Assembly (NCBI GenBank): GCA_024760905.1
Contig: CM045729.1
Location: 77,080,050 to 77,144,049, forward strand
Reading direction: 5' to 3'
Source: Plotosus lineatus
Lineage: Eukaryota; Chordata; Actinopteri; Siluriformes; Plotosidae
DNA length: 64,000 nucleotides
Positions 21,702-33,814 of the stretch are shown one piece after another (position 1 is the stretch's first letter; each line of letters begins with the position of its first letter). The position numbers and the translations under genes were made by a program. A model generated the notes under the pieces. That model worked only from the letters and a program-made list of their open reading frames with translations, did not search any database and had not been told where the DNA came from.

Positions 21702-22664
21702 CTAGCCAATAGGGATGTCATTGACAATCGGAATATCGCAAAATCGCTGATGTAATTATGTCGATCTATAATCGATACCGATAAAAGTGATATCGATACT
21801 TCTAACGTTATATAAAATCATCTTATATTGAATTTCATACAAAGATGTTTTAATTTAAATAACACTAAAGCAAGCAGTATATTTTAATAAATAAAATAAT
21901 GTACGAAAACACGTTATATAGTTTCAGTCGAAAACCAGCTTAGCGTAATGCCGCGTTTCACAGTCTTTGGCCTCAACTTCGGTATTATTAAATATGCTAA
22001 CAAAAACATAGGATTGCCGAGAGTGGCCGAGTGTTAGTCCAAGCTTCCTGTGTCCATGACAGTCTTCTTCTTCTTTTCCTTTCGGCTGTTCCCTTCAGGG
22101 GTCGCCACAGCAAATGATCTGCCTCCATCTCTCCCTATCCTCTGCATCTTCTACTCTTACTCCAACGACCTTCATGTCCGCCGTCACCACATCCATAAAT
22201 CTTCTCTTTGGTCTTCCTCTGGGCCTTTTGCTGGGTAGTTCCAAGCTCAGCATCGTACTACCAATATACTCACTATCCCTCCTCTGTACATGTCCAAACC
22301 ATCTCAATCTAGCCTCTCTGACTTTGTCTCCAAAACATCTAACATGTGCTGTCCCTCTGATGTACTCATTTCTGATCCTATCCGTAGTTAATGGTATGTC
22401 CCGCCATTAATGGTACGTCTCGCGTAAAATCTTGTCGGTGGAAAACTATTTCCTGCCTTTTATTTCAGATTTGGCTTTAGTAATTGGTCACTTTATTATA
22501 GAATACTCAGTGCATTATACAAAGTACTGTAATATATCTTAGTTTGTTCTTTTTAATGCATTTTTGGAACAGTACAGCAATATTCTAAAGTACCATTACA
22601 TTGAAATTTTTTATCAATATATCGATACAAATAATAGGTTTTCAATGACACCCCTACTAGCCAA
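21702..22664. mobile_element. hAT-type DNA transposon with exact 8-bp TSD (TSDs included)
   Basis: CTAGCCAA occurs at 21702-21709 and 22657-22664. Between them the ends are TAGGGATGTCATTGACAATC (21710) and, at the right, TTTTCAATGACACCCCTA (22656), i.e. imperfect inverted repeats starting TAGGGRTGTCATTGA. An 8-bp TSD with such ends is the hAT signature. The interior is AT-rich with ATCGATA-type repeats near both ends; no transposase frame remains and a LINE fragment lies inside at 22065-22390. Confidence 0.8.
22065..22390 (-). pseudogene. Non-LTR retrotransposon RT C-terminus, nested in the hAT element
   Basis: The minus strand encodes MRWFGHVQRRDSEYIGSTML, ELPSKRPRGRPKRRFMD and DAEDRERWRQIICCGDP, then GGCTGTTCCC..CTTCAGGGGTCGCCACAGC-type 3' UTR and an (AGA)n tail at 22065. 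It is 5'-truncated. The same family is present at 59735-60123 and, fused, at 8745-9150. The RWFGHV..GRPK..RRFMD pattern suggests an RTE-like clade; the clade was not confirmed. Confidence 0.75.
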
Positions 22665-23305
22665 GTGAAAACGTATGCAAGTTATGACCACCCGTACTTA
22701 CGACCACGTCTAGCAGATGCCTATTAGGAGTTTACTGTATATGTCTGGCAACACAGTAGTTGTAGCATCACAGCATCACAGCATCTCACACTCACAGCGT
22801 TGTACCACTACACTCAGTGATGAGATACTGTCGCAGTAACATCTCTTTTACAGTACAATTTTACATTCATTTACTGTACACAGTTACCGTGGCCCCCAAG
22901 AGGAAATCCGATTAATCAGATGGCGATTCTACTAGGCAAGTAAAGAAGGCACTGTTGTTGGAGACGGAGATGAAACTGAAAGTGAGATTTCCATCTCTCC
23001 CACTCCACGCTGTCTAGAATTTTGAAGGACAAGGAATGCATTAAGGAAGCAATGAAAGCAGCAACCACAATTGGTTGGAAGATAATAGGAAAAGAAATGT
23101 GAATGTGATGTTGGAAGCAGTGCAAAGTAAGGCTACGGGTTAATTTCACATGTTGAAAGAACGTGCAGGTGAAGAATAGGCTTCACATGAATTCATAGAC
23201 ACTGCTGGGTGGTTTCGATTTCATTGTGTTAAATATCCAACTTACGACTGGTTGGTTGGAACCGATCTAGGTCGTAACTCGGATAGTGGCTGTATATTAG
23301 TTCAT
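22665..23305 (+). mobile_element. Tigger-like element remnant
   Basis: GTGGCCCCCAAGAGGAAATC (22890-22909) reads as a degraded MAPKRKS start typical of Tigger transposases, followed by a broken coding stretch to about 23150. Flanking stretches TTATGACCACCCGTACTTAC and AACTTACGACTGGTTGG resemble inverted subterminal sequence. Stops and frameshifts throughout. Confidence 0.4.
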
Positions 23306-23334
23306 TTTGAATTCGGTGACAGCAACACAACACT

Positions 23335-23545
23335 GTCCGTTCGGGATCCTAGGGGCTGGAGCCGATCGCGGGGACGTCCGCGTGCGACGTGGTTGTCGCA
23401 GCTGAGGGCTGCCCTGCCGGGGGGTATGGGCCCTGCGCAGGCCTGGGCGATCGCCAGGAGATGGACGGATGAGTGGAGGCGGCTGGTGGACGCAGCGAAG
23501 TGCCGTCCCAGCGCATGCCCTCATACCTCACCTGACCTGAAGACA
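23335..23545 (+). pseudogene. Probable retroelement C-terminal fragment
   Basis: A GC-rich island encodes RDPRGWSRSRGRPRATWLSQ, ALPGGMGPAQAWAIARR and WTDEWRRLVDAAKCRPS, ending in SPDLK and a poly-A. The RGRPR..W and WRRLV wording followed by an A-rich tail suits a LINE C-terminus. I could not name the clade. Confidence 0.45.
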
Positions 23546-23657
23546 ACACAAAAAAAAAATGAGACGGTGCAACAAAATGCTAGAAAATGTAAGTGCTGCC
23601 AATTAGAAACACCATAAAGAATATTTTAATAATAAAGTAATTTGGATCATTGACATA

Positions 23658-23985
23658 TCAGGGCAGTTGTGGCCTAGTGGTGTTGGTGCTGGATTGCTGA
23701 TCCTATGGTTGGCGGACTCTCCACAAGGTTGTCACTGTCCCCCAGTGCAGCTAACTGGGTTATCAAAGGCTGGCCATGTCTCTCACTGTCTATGGTGAGA
23801 GGTTCATGTAAAAGAACCATTGCTGACTTTTGACAAGAGTAGCTGCAAAGCTGTCAGTGTGCGTCCACCCTGTGATAGCCTGACGAGCTGACTATGGTGT
23901 ACTCTTCCCTCACCCAGAGTCGGCTGGGATGGGTGCCAACCTCCCCACGACCCTAATTAGGATTAAGCAGTTACAGAAAATGAAC
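23658..23985 (+). mobile_element. SINE family 1, tail 1
   Basis: Head GGCAGTTGTGGCCTAGTGG, body AACTGGGTTATCAAAGGCTG and tail 1 GACCCTAATTAGGATTAAGC. ACATATCAG at 23655-23663 recurs at about 23992-24000, a probable 9-bp TSD. The B box is partly deleted. Confidence 0.8.
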
Positions 23986-23994
23986 TTCAGACAA

Positions 23995-24345
23995 CATATC
24001 AGTCACATGATGTGGTATAAAAAGTATTATTGGCAGAGGCTAACATCGGTGCCAAAACAGTTATGAAAACAATGAGGCCGCAATGAAAAATCTGGAATAT
24101 TTTGAATCTCATCAACTGTAGTACATAATGTAACGAGAAGATTCTGAGAAATTTCCGTATGCAAAAGACACGACAGGAAATTAATATTGGAAGTCTATGA
24201 TCTCCAGGTCCTCAGACAGCAATGCATTAAGAACAGGCATGGTTCGGTCATGAAAATCACTCCATAGGCTCAAACATTTCCAGAAAATACAGGGCCTTCA
24301 TCAATCATTTCTTTGGGTTTTTTTTCTTTTTTCTTCTATGCGAAT
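23995..24345 (+). mobile_element. Tc1-like element, N-terminal region remnant
   Basis: GATCTCCAGGTCCTCAGACA, GCAATGCATTAAGAACAGGC, ATGGTTCGGTCATGAAAATC and CATTTCCAGAAAATACAGGG follow the order of the long-TIR Tc1-like family also seen at 1141-1421 and 43251-45094. No termini and no catalytic part. Confidence 0.5.
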
Positions 24346-24970
24346 TTCATGATGTGTCCTTAAAGCACGACATTGTTTCTGTACAGCTTTGTTCTGAAAA
24401 TAGCCAATCCCAGTGTCTTTATAAAATAAAAGTGTGTGCCAATTGTTCTAATTAGCACAGGTCCACACCTCCGAAAGGACATAGGTTCGGTTGCTCACAC
24501 AAATATTTATAAAGATGAAAACAATGGTAACGCAAACATATAAATGTATGCACTGGAATCGAAGGAGAATAAATATTTTACTTCCTCTGAATAGAAGTGC
24601 TGCTGCAGAAGGTAAATCCCAGATGAAATAGTATATTCAATAGCAAGAAGTGTTGCTTGAGGGGCCTGTTGGTAAAAATGAGCCTGGCACACTTGGCTCA
24701 GTGAACACCGTTTCAATGGAAGTGGACAATGTTTAAGAAATTTTAAAAGAGGTGTTTTGAATTAAAGTCAGAGGCCAAAAAGGACATGAACAAATACAGG
24801 CATGAGGTGTTGATCACTGGAGGTGTGAAGACTGGCAGAGCTGGACTAGCCCATCGAGGCTTTGAAAAAAAAAAAAAATCAGAAAAGTTGGACATGACTA
24901 AAAAATATCTCCCTTACTGACATCATATTCTGACTCATTAAAAACAGGGGGGAGTGAAGTTGTGATTTTT
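24346..24970. other. Unassigned stretch
   Basis: No repeat or gene recognised. A short poly-A is at 24866-24878. Confidence 0.35.
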
Positions 24971-24986
24971 AAAGTGAATTATTTTC

Positions 24987-25320
24987 ATTTCCTGTAACCG
25001 CTTCATCCTAATTAGGGTCGCGGGGAGGCTGGTGCCCATCCCAGCCAACTCAGGGCGAGGGCAGAGTACACCCTGGACAGCTCGCCAGGCCATCACAGGG
25101 CAGAAACATGCTGACGGCTTTGCGGCCTACTCTTGTCGAAAGTCAGCAATGGTTCTTTTACATGCCTCACACCATGGACAGTGAGAGACATGTCCGGCCT
25201 TTGATAACCCAGTTTGCTGCACTGGGGGGGGCAGTGACAACCTTGTGGAGAGTGGGACTCGAACCCCCAACCTTTGGATCAGCGATCCGGCACCTTATAC
25301 CACTAGACCACCACTGCCCC
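24987..25320 (-). mobile_element. SINE family 1, tail 1, with 13-bp TSD
   Basis: Tail 1 at the left (CTTCATCCTAATTAGGGTCG), shared body, B-box complement GGACTCGAACCCCC and head complement ATACCACTAGACCACCACTG at the right. GTGAATTATTTTC flanks the copy at 24974-24986 and 25321-25333. Confidence 0.9.
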
Positions 25321-25444
25321 GTGAATTATTTTCTGTTTGTTTACTCTGTTTGTGCCGAGAAACAAATCCCACTTCAGAAAATGTTGGTAAATGAGTTTAT
25401 CTTTGTGACAAGTCCATAAGTCAGATGTATGGAAATATTTCTTT

Positions 25445-25577
25445 GTAGAGCCCTGTGATGGCCGAGCAAGTTGTTCAGGGTGTAACCCGTCTTTACCCAG
25501 CGTCAGCTGTAATGGGTGCCAGCCTCCCCGTGACCCAAAAATTAGGATTAAGTGGTTCAGAAAATGAATGAACGAAT
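25445..25577 (+). mobile_element. SINE tail 1 fragment
   Basis: GAGCCCTGTGATGGCCGAGC, TGCCAGCCTCCCCGTGACCC and AGGATTAAGTGGTTCAGAAA, with an ATGAATGAACGA end. No head. Confidence 0.65.
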
Positions 25578-25684
25578 GAATTTCTTTGAAGGAAAGGTTC
25601 GAGAACAAGGCCCACCATCTGTGAAATAATGCAGAAAAAATGTAAACTCATAGACATATTTTTATTCTTTTGATTTCTTTTTTT

Positions 25685-26020
25685 CTTCCATTCGGCTTTT
25701 TCCCTTTTCTCAGGAGTCGCCACAGCAAATCATCCGATTTGCACATTTGATTTGGCATAGGTTTTTATGTCAGATGCTCTTCCTGTCACAACCCTTTTAG
25801 CAAGGGACAGAAACACGCTGACGGCTTTGCAGCTACTCTTTACGAAAGTCAGCTCTGATTCTTTTACATGCCTCACACCATAGACAGTGAGAGACATGGC
25901 CCGCCTTTGATAACCCAGTTAGCCGCACTGGGGGGACAGTGACAACCTTGTGGGGACTCGAACTCCCAATCGTAGGATCAGCGATCCTGTGCCCGATCCA
26001 ATAGACCACCACTGCCCCTT
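25685..26020 (-). mobile_element. SINE family 1, tail 2
   Basis: Tail 2 at the left (CATTCGGCTTTTTCCCTTTT, AGTCGCCACAGCAAATCATC, AGATGCTCTTCCTGTCACAA), then the shared body; head complement ATCCAATAGACCACCACTGC at the right. Confidence 0.85.
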
Positions 26021-26111
26021 TTATATCTTATTTTAAAGCATGAAAATAATCACACATGATGACAAACAATTTTAATTCAAGCATTATCTTTTCTGATAAA
26101 CGTAAAAATAT

Positions 26112-26118
26112 ATAAATA

Positions 26119-26150
<32 letters not shown>

Positions 26151-26157
26151 GACAATG

Positions 26158-26231
<74 letters not shown>
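26112..26231 (+). repeat. (AAT)n microsatellite
   Basis: AATGAT and AAT units leading into about 25 perfect AAT units. Confidence 0.95.
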
Positions 26232-26302
26232 TATATACCTATTAGACTGTGCCATGTCTAGTATATTTTTATTCATAAGGTTTAAATATATGTGATGTTT
26301 GG

Positions 26303-26448
26303 GCAGTGGTGGCCTGCTGGTGAAAGGTGCTGGATCACTGCTCCTAAGGTTGGGGGTTTGAATCCCACTCTCCACAAGGTTGTCACAAAGGCTGGCCATG
26401 TCTCTCACTGTCTATGGTGAGATATTCATGTAAAAGAACCATTGCTGA

Positions 26449-26452
<4 letters not shown>
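26303..26452 (+). mobile_element. SINE family 1, cut by (TA)n
   Basis: Head GGGCAGTGGTGGCCTGCTGG, B box GGTTTGAATCCC and body as far as GAACCATTGCTGACTTT, where a (TA)n tract begins; no tail of either kind. Confidence 0.8.

Positions 26453-26506
<54 letters not shown>
26453..26506 (+). repeat. (TA)n microsatellite
   Basis: About 26 TA units. Confidence 0.95.
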
Positions 26507-26507
<1 letters not shown>

Positions 26508-26514
26508 TCACACA

Positions 26515-27485
<971 letters not shown>

Positions 27486-27547
27486 CTGCCTGGCTTTGAC
27501 GAGGACCAGACTGTAATATTTACACATTTTTAAAGTGTAAAGTCTTA

Positions 27548-27742
27548 AGTTCTACACTAAATGTAGTCGCTTGTAGCAAGTGACTTATGGTGCTTGTGAG
27601 ACAAAGCACGGCTTATTCGGACTTCTGCTCTTTCAAGTGAGCAAGTGTGCATTAGATATTTGTTTAGTACGCAACCTTCACTTGCTCACTTGCGACAAGC
27701 GCCTATATCCGGTGGAGTGCCTCACAAATACGCACTGTTTAA
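27548..27742. mobile_element. Palindromic MITE (family M3), partial
   Basis: Contains GTGCTTGTGAGACAAAGCAC, CTTTCAAGTGAGCAAGTGTG, CACTTGCTCACTTGCGACAA and TATCCGGTGGAGTGCCTCAC, in common with the complete palindrome at 35601-35845. The distal half of one arm is deleted, joining the inner part of one arm directly to the terminus. Confidence 0.7.
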
Positions 27743-27984
27743 TACTTAGAAATCAGAATCAGAGAGCAGTCATTTGTAACCAAAGTGCAGTGGTACATGT
27801 AGAGAGCAAAGGCGAGACCTTCTAGTCTAGTGCCAGAGACAAGCTATATACCAGAATGTTATGTAATGTAGCACACATTACTGAATTCTTACTTTGATAG
27901 AAAGCTGTCAGAATTCACAGTGGATTAAAGCTTCTAGCTATTGGCTGTGCATAGCTACGTCCTGTTCTGAGTGCTCAGGCTGAT

Positions 27985-28460
27985 CTCTGTCTCCTGCCAA
28001 AAACATATAGAACTGGCATGTAAACATCAGTACTGGACCATAAAGCAGTCAAAGAAAGTGGCCTGGTCTGATGAATCATGTTTTCATTTTCACCATGCGC
28101 ACCCTTATCTGGGAATGAGATGGCATCAGGGGCTTTTGGTGGAAGCAGTGTGATGGTCTGGACGATGCTCTTCTGGAAAATCTTGGGCCCTGGTATTCAT
28201 GTGGATGCTATTTGAAGTGTACCACCTACCTTAAATATTTCTGTCAACCAAGTCTTTGTGACAACTGTGACAACTTTGTGACATTGCACTATCTGCACTG
28301 AGCATGTGTGGGATATGCAGGGCAAGCACGTTTGATCCATGAAAGCTCCCCTTGCAAGTTTCAGGATTTAAAGGTTCTACTGCTTACTTATTTGTGCCAG
28401 ATACCACAGCACACTTTCCAAGGTCGTGAGTAGTCCATGCATCAATAAATCAGTAGTTTC
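27985..28460 (+). mobile_element. Tc1-like transposase remnant
   Basis: TGTAAACATCAGTACTGGAC, AAGTGGCCTGGTCTGATGAA (the W-S-D-E-S motif with the first catalytic Asp), GTGTGATGGTCTGGACGATG, ATTCATGTGGATGCTATTTG, TGCCAGATACCACAGCACAC and AGTCCATGCATC occur in transposase order. The middle, with the second and third catalytic residues, is deleted or degraded. Confidence 0.75.
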
Positions 28461-28499
28461 AGTAGCACAACAGGGACCATATATTTACAATATATAATT

Positions 28500-29980
28500 T
28501 ACATTCCTCAATATTAAATGGATGAATTTATTGTAATTCGTGATTGGTGTATATCTTTTTTTTTTTTTTTTCTGCACATCATTAAATGTCTAGTTTTCTA
28601 CTTTCCTGTTGTTTTCCAACATTCTATTATACTCCTTACTCTATATCTCACTTATTTAAGAAGGCCTCACATCGGGGTGGTTCTGAAGGGGTTCACTGGG
28701 GTTCGATATAGGGCACTGAGGTGGTAACGCAGTGTGATACGGGGCGCTTTGAAAACCATGCAACACAGCAAAACAGTTAGAAGCATTACGCGAATGCTTG
28801 GTATGAATTTTGGTCATGAGGTTGTATTGAACACGGCATGGAAAGATTGTTAAAGGTGGTTGCACGACAGCTAAATAGCGATACACGGTCTTCAGACTAC
28901 ACTACAGAGAAACTTACACTGAGAAACGTTTTGAAATTTTTGAAAACGGTTTATAGCAGTCAATTATGGTTGACAGCATTCACCACAGCAGTGTCAAGAC
29001 AATGTCCCTGCAGTCCAACATGGCTGCCTTCAGAATCACCCCAGCAATGAAGCCTGCTTTAGCATATTTGTCCTTCTTGTTCTCTGGCTTACTTTGCTCG
29101 GCTGCGCTGTAGGTTGGTATACCGTCAGGTGACACTCAATCCAGTCGAATTCCTTGCTATCACTTGCTGCTAAATCCAGCGCTATCGGCGTCATCGCTTA
29201 CTGTCCATATCACTCATGAAATATAAAGAAATATTATAAGATAAGGGCTAAGATAAGAACAACACAAGTGCAATAAAAATCTACAGTGTGCCTTGACTTT
29301 ACTAAAAGCAAACGCTCAACCAGCACTTTATCTCAAACGTTCTAGTCCAAATCCCATTTGGCAGTGGAGTGTATCTGTATGCGTTTGTAAGAGACTTGTG
29401 AATGGTCTTATGCCAAGTGAAATGCAACATGTATCGAATCATTGCATTTAAAGCAGTCCATTACCCTGAATAAGAGTCAGCCGTCAGTTGTAAATTCTGG
29501 GTGAGTCAGTGCTTTTACATCCACCATAATTCAGTTTATAGCTCCAGAATCTAAAATACAAAATGCACTGCCAATCTTTGAGTCTACCGGCTGAAGGTGT
29601 GTAACAGGCAGAGTGGGAAATAGAGAAAGACACCAAAGGGATTAAGAATTGGAATTAAGTACAAAACCAATGGATGTATTTGGTGGATGTTATAATATGG
29701 TGTTGATACTGTTATGATTCCTTTATTGATGGTGTACTATAGCTGGTATTGCAGTTACTGCTGTTGCGGATATTGGTATTCCCGGTCACGCATGCTTTTT
29801 AAAACACTTTTCTGGCCACAGCCTTCGGGGTAGCAAGCACAGTTGGAATCGGTGTATTGTATTGTCCAATCAGAAACATTCTATAATACAAAAATTGCAT
29901 TTGCATCCCAAGTTTTAATAATAGACTCAACATGGTTGATTCACTTACCAGACATATAAAAAAAAGATGAAAAACAGTAC
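28500..29980. other. Long unassigned stretch
   Basis: No SINE or named transposon recognised. 28838-29050 (plus) and the antisense of 29040-29200 contain short protein-like frames (for example AKAGFIAGVILKAAMLDC on the minus strand) that are broken by stops; they may be old transposase or retroelement pieces. 29490-29530 and 33010-33050 share a short TTCTGGGTGAGNCAGTGCTT motif. Confidence 0.3.
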
Positions 29981-29982
29981 AG

Positions 29983-30310
29983 TGGTGGCCTGGTGGTAAA
30001 AGTGCTGGATCACTGATCCCAAGGTTGGGCGTTCAAGCCCCACTATCAACGGGTTGTTACTGTCCCCCAGTGCAGCTAACTGGGTTATTAAAGGCCAGTC
30101 AGGTCTCTCACTGTCTATGGTGTGAGGTTCATGTAAAAGAACCATTGCTGACTTTCGACACAAATAGCTGCATAGGTGTCAGCGTATTTCTGACCTGCAA
30201 TGGCCTGGCGAGCTGTCCAGGGTGTACTCTGCCCTTTCCCAGAGTCGGCTGACATGGGAGCTAGCCTCCCCCGACCCTAAATAGGATTAAGTGGTTCAAA
30301 AAATGAATGA
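29983..30310 (+). mobile_element. SINE family 1, tail 1
   Basis: Head CAGTGGTGGCCTGGTGGTAA, B box GGCGTTCAAGCCCC, shared body and tail 1 ending GATTAAGTGGTTCAAAAAAT with (GAAT)n. Confidence 0.85.
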
Positions 30311-30319
30311 ATGAAAAAA

Positions 30320-30790
30320 ATGAATGAATGAATGAATGAAGGAATGAAATACAGTGTTATGTCTCTGTAATAAAACATGATGCGTTGCTATTATTTTTCT
30401 GAAACTATTTGAAAACTCCTGTATGCAAGGTTCATGACCCGAATACTTTTGTTGCTATTGGTGTTGTTGTTCCTATGGTTATTGTTATCACAACTATTAT
30501 TTGCCAGTGTTTTTACTACTTTTACTGCTGTGGCTTTTGCCACTGTTTTTATCATTGTTGCTAATGACTGTTGCAGTTACCATGGTAACTGTTCACATTA
30601 CTTACTGATCTATCGCTGTATATGTTATTGTAAATTGTACATCTCCATGGTTTTACTGCTCACTCCTCTTTTTTTTTTTTTTTTTTTTTTTTTGTGTGTG
30701 TTTTGACTTTCTGTCCATGCCCTGCCGTCTTTATGATTTGCATAGTTCACAATATCAGAACTTTACATTTTATTGTAAACAAATTACAAA
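30320..30790. other. Unassigned stretch with degenerate TTG-rich DNA and poly-T
   Basis: 30435-30640 is rich in GTTGTT/ACTATT-like words, and a T run of about 25 lies at 30668-30693. No gene. Confidence 0.4.
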
Positions 30791-30794
30791 ACAA

Positions 30795-31278
30795 AATCAG
30801 GTGCAATAAGGCAGAGTTCTCAATTTACCAGTCAATCTTCCTTCCAGCCCTCACCTATAGTCACGAGCTTTGGGTAGTGACCGAAAGAACAAAGTTGCGG
30901 ATACAAGCGGCTGAAATGAGCTTCCTTCGTCTGGTGGTGGGGCTCTCTTTTAGAGATAAGCTGAGAAGTGCTACCATTCGGGGAGAGCTCGGAGTAGATC
31001 CGCTGCGAGGGGCCAATCGAGATTGCTCAGGCATCTGGTCAGAATGACTCCTGGACTCCTCCCTGTTGTGGTGTTTTGGGCATGTCCAACCAGGAAGAGA
31101 CCCCGGGACCAACCTAGAACACGCTGGATAGGCTATGTCTCTCGGCTTGTCTGGGAATGACTCAGTGTCGCCCTGGAAGAGCTGGAGGAAGTGGCTGGGG
31201 AGAGGGATGTCTGGGCCTCTTTGCTTAGGTTGCTGCCCCCGCGACCTGATCCCGGAAAAACTGGAAGACGATGAATGA
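30795..31278 (+). pseudogene. Rex3 reverse transcriptase C-terminal fragment and 3' end
   Basis: Reads FSIYQSIFLPALTYSHELWV, IQAAEMSFLRLVVGLSFRDK and GELGVDPLRG, then frameshifts through the GHLVRM / [21 protein letters not shown] DNA to a 3' end GAAGACGATGAATGAATGAA. 5'-truncated before the catalytic core. Confidence 0.85.
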
Positions 31279-31279
31279 A

Positions 31280-32070
31280 TGAAGTGAATGTTTCATTTTC
31301 ATTTATAATTGTTTTCCTTGTTATGAATAAAGTAAAATAGCCTTGTTATCGAAGGCATGCTTGTAGGTCTTTAGTAAAATGTACTCAATTATTAGCTTCT
31401 GTAAATATTATATTTGACAGAACTGCTCCGATAAGGTAAAGGCAAAAGCACAAATGGAAAAAACGAAAATCAAATATAAACCAAAGTGAAATGATGATCA
31501 GAGACAGAAAAGCAGAGAAAAAACATTTCTGATACCACCCCACTGATCATAAATACCGTTTTGTTTTCTCTCTTGCAAATGTTCCCTTTTCTTTCCACCC
31601 TGCTGTCTCTCACGACTCTGCACAAGTAGATTAGGGAATATTCATCTATCCTTCCCAAGCTTCAAATTAATAACAGAGTCGTTATCCGCTATCGGAGAGG
31701 AGATTCTCCCCGCGACATCTCAACCCGCCTCGGGCTTCGCCTTCTCCTAATCTCTTTCTGCTCGTCTTCCTTCTGCTCTTGCAAAAGAGCAATCTCCGTT
31801 ATTCAATTATTTACAAAGCAATTTATTGGTGCGGGGATTTATGGTAAGAATCGGTATGCTCCTGTGAGCGCCTTAATAAACAGGAGGAGGAGGACAGGGG
31901 CCACTTCATTTTACTACACACACACACCAGGGAGATGGGAGGCTGAAAAAACCTGCATGATTTGAGTATTTTCTACCAGGTTGAGGAACAATATTTCTGT
32001 AAACCCCCCCCCCCCCCATTTAGCTTTTGTTAAAAATGTTACATTAACACTTAATTATTTGTAAAATCAT
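31280..32070. other. Unassigned stretch
   Basis: No transposon recognised. 31690-31900 is a balanced-composition segment (TTATTCAATTATTTACAAAG, CAATTTATTGGTGCGGGGAT) unlike the surrounding repeats; it could be a conserved non-coding element, but alignment is needed. Confidence 0.3.
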
Positions 32071-32071
32071 T

Positions 32072-32360
32072 GAATCCTTTTGGAGGTACAAGAAGGCTGG
32101 TGCCAATCTCAGCCAACGATGTGAGAAGGCGGCTTAACACCTCGCCAAACCATCACAAAGCAAATACACACAATCATACTCACTCACACCGAGTTTCTTC
32201 TGGATTGAGGGAAGAAACCAGAGTACCTGGAGAAAACCCACACAATTGCATGAAGAACATTACAAACTACATACAGCCAAACCCAACCTGGGACTTAAAC
32301 ATAGCACCATCTTGCTGCAAACTGCAAACACTAACCACAACACCTCCATGACACCCTTTT
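32072..32360 (-). mobile_element. SINE family 2, diverged
   Basis: Minus-strand order: CTGGTGCCAATCTCAGCCAA, AAGAAACCAGAGTACCTGGA, head complement AACACTAACCACAACACCTC. Immediately followed by another family 2 copy in the same orientation. Confidence 0.65.
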
Positions 32361-32384
32361 AATATCCTCTCTCTGCGTCTACAT

Positions 32385-32702
32385 CCAATCACGAGGAATG
32401 GACGCCAATCCCTGAAGCTTGAATGATGCTCATACAGGGATTGTCATGGCTGTGACTACAATGATCTACCGGATGGTTCACCAGGCCACATACGAACTCA
32501 CTCACACCTACGGGCAATTTGGAACAGCCAATTAACCTACTGTGCATATTTTCTGGACTGTGGGAGGAAACCGGAGTACCCGGAGTAAACCTACGCAAGC
32601 ACGGGACAACAAGAACATACAAACTCTACACGGAAACGTCTAGGCCTGGAATCGAACCCAAGCTTGGTGACGTGCTCACCACTACGCCATACTGTGCCGC
32701 CC
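32385..32702 (-). mobile_element. SINE family 2
   Basis: GGGCAATTTGGAACAGCCAA, TGTGGGAGGAAACCGGAGTA and head complement CGTGCTCACCACTACGCCAT, then TGTGCCGCC. The left half is diverged from tail 1. Confidence 0.75.
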
Positions 32703-32704
32703 CT

Positions 32705-33190
32705 TTTAATATTTACACTTTTACTTAATAGCATTTCAGGTTCTACAATATAATAGTCTATATCCATCCATATGCATCTGAAGAATGTCACAGATTTGAA
32801 GCTGAGCTGCCGTACTCTATCTCAGTAAAATGTTTCAATATTCAACAGGAAGCAAAGACTACCATAAACTTGTATAAACATCTGCGATGGGGTTGACATT
32901 CATCTGAACTGGCGAAGCACATAAATATGCACTTTGCTAATTTGTTAGCATTACAGAGATAAACATCAAATTGGCACGACTCAGTATATCACGTGTATTT
33001 AGAACGTGCCAAATCTGCCAGTTCCAAGTTCTGGGTGAGCCAGTGCTTACACGCCATCTTACCAGAGACTAGTTACACTTGACAACCAGGCTTCATGCAT
33101 GTAAACAAGCTGCAGGCTTGAGAATCCTCATTATGTTTTGCAAGTTAATTTGAACCATATTGTTATACGTGCTGGAAAAATACCATGAAA
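32705..33190. other. Unassigned stretch
   Basis: No repeat or gene recognised. Confidence 0.35.
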
Positions 33191-33192
33191 CA

Positions 33193-33468
33193 ACCACTCT
33201 CCATAAGGTTGTCACTGTCCTCCCCAGTGCAGCTAACTGGGATATCAAAGGCCGGCCATGTCTCTCACTGTCTATGGTGTGAGGCATGTAAAAGAACCAT
33301 TGCTGACTTTCGACAAGAGTAGGCTGCAAAGCCATCGGGGTGTTTCCGCCCTGCGATGGCCTGGCGAGCTGTCCAGGGTGAACTTTGCCCTCACCCGAAG
33401 TTGGCTGGGATGGGCGCCAGCCTCCCTGTGACCCAAATTTGGATTAAGCGGTTACAGAAAATGAACTG
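33193..33468 (+). mobile_element. SINE family 1, tail 1, head missing
   Basis: Starts ACTCTCCATAAGGTTGTCAC just after the B box and runs through the body to GATTAAGCGGTTACAGAAAA. 5' truncation at this point is typical of incomplete reverse transcription. Confidence 0.8.
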
Positions 33469-33814
33469 ATGAACAAATAAAAAATAAAATTAAACAAATA
33501 TTGGGACTTTAGATTTTTTTTTTTTTTTTTTCTAGAAAAAAATGCATACACACACACACACACACACACACACGACATATAATCACACATGCACAGAAGG
33601 GTGATATGTTAAAGGTGCAGGATATACACTGGGTAAGAGGCGGAGCTTTAATTAGAAGGTGTAAACATGAGTATTGCTCTTGGAACTTCAACAGAACTAC
33701 TGTACTGTTCAGGAAGATAGTCTCAATGATGTTTATTCAGTCAGTGTGTGACGGGGGTGGTGGTGGGGTTACACGTTTAACAGCTTGCGAGTAAAAGCTG
33801 TTCTGGAGTCTGTT

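Noticed and set aside
26028..26408. 126-codon frame rich in Ile
   Set aside because: (AAT)n microsatellite plus the antisense of a SINE head.
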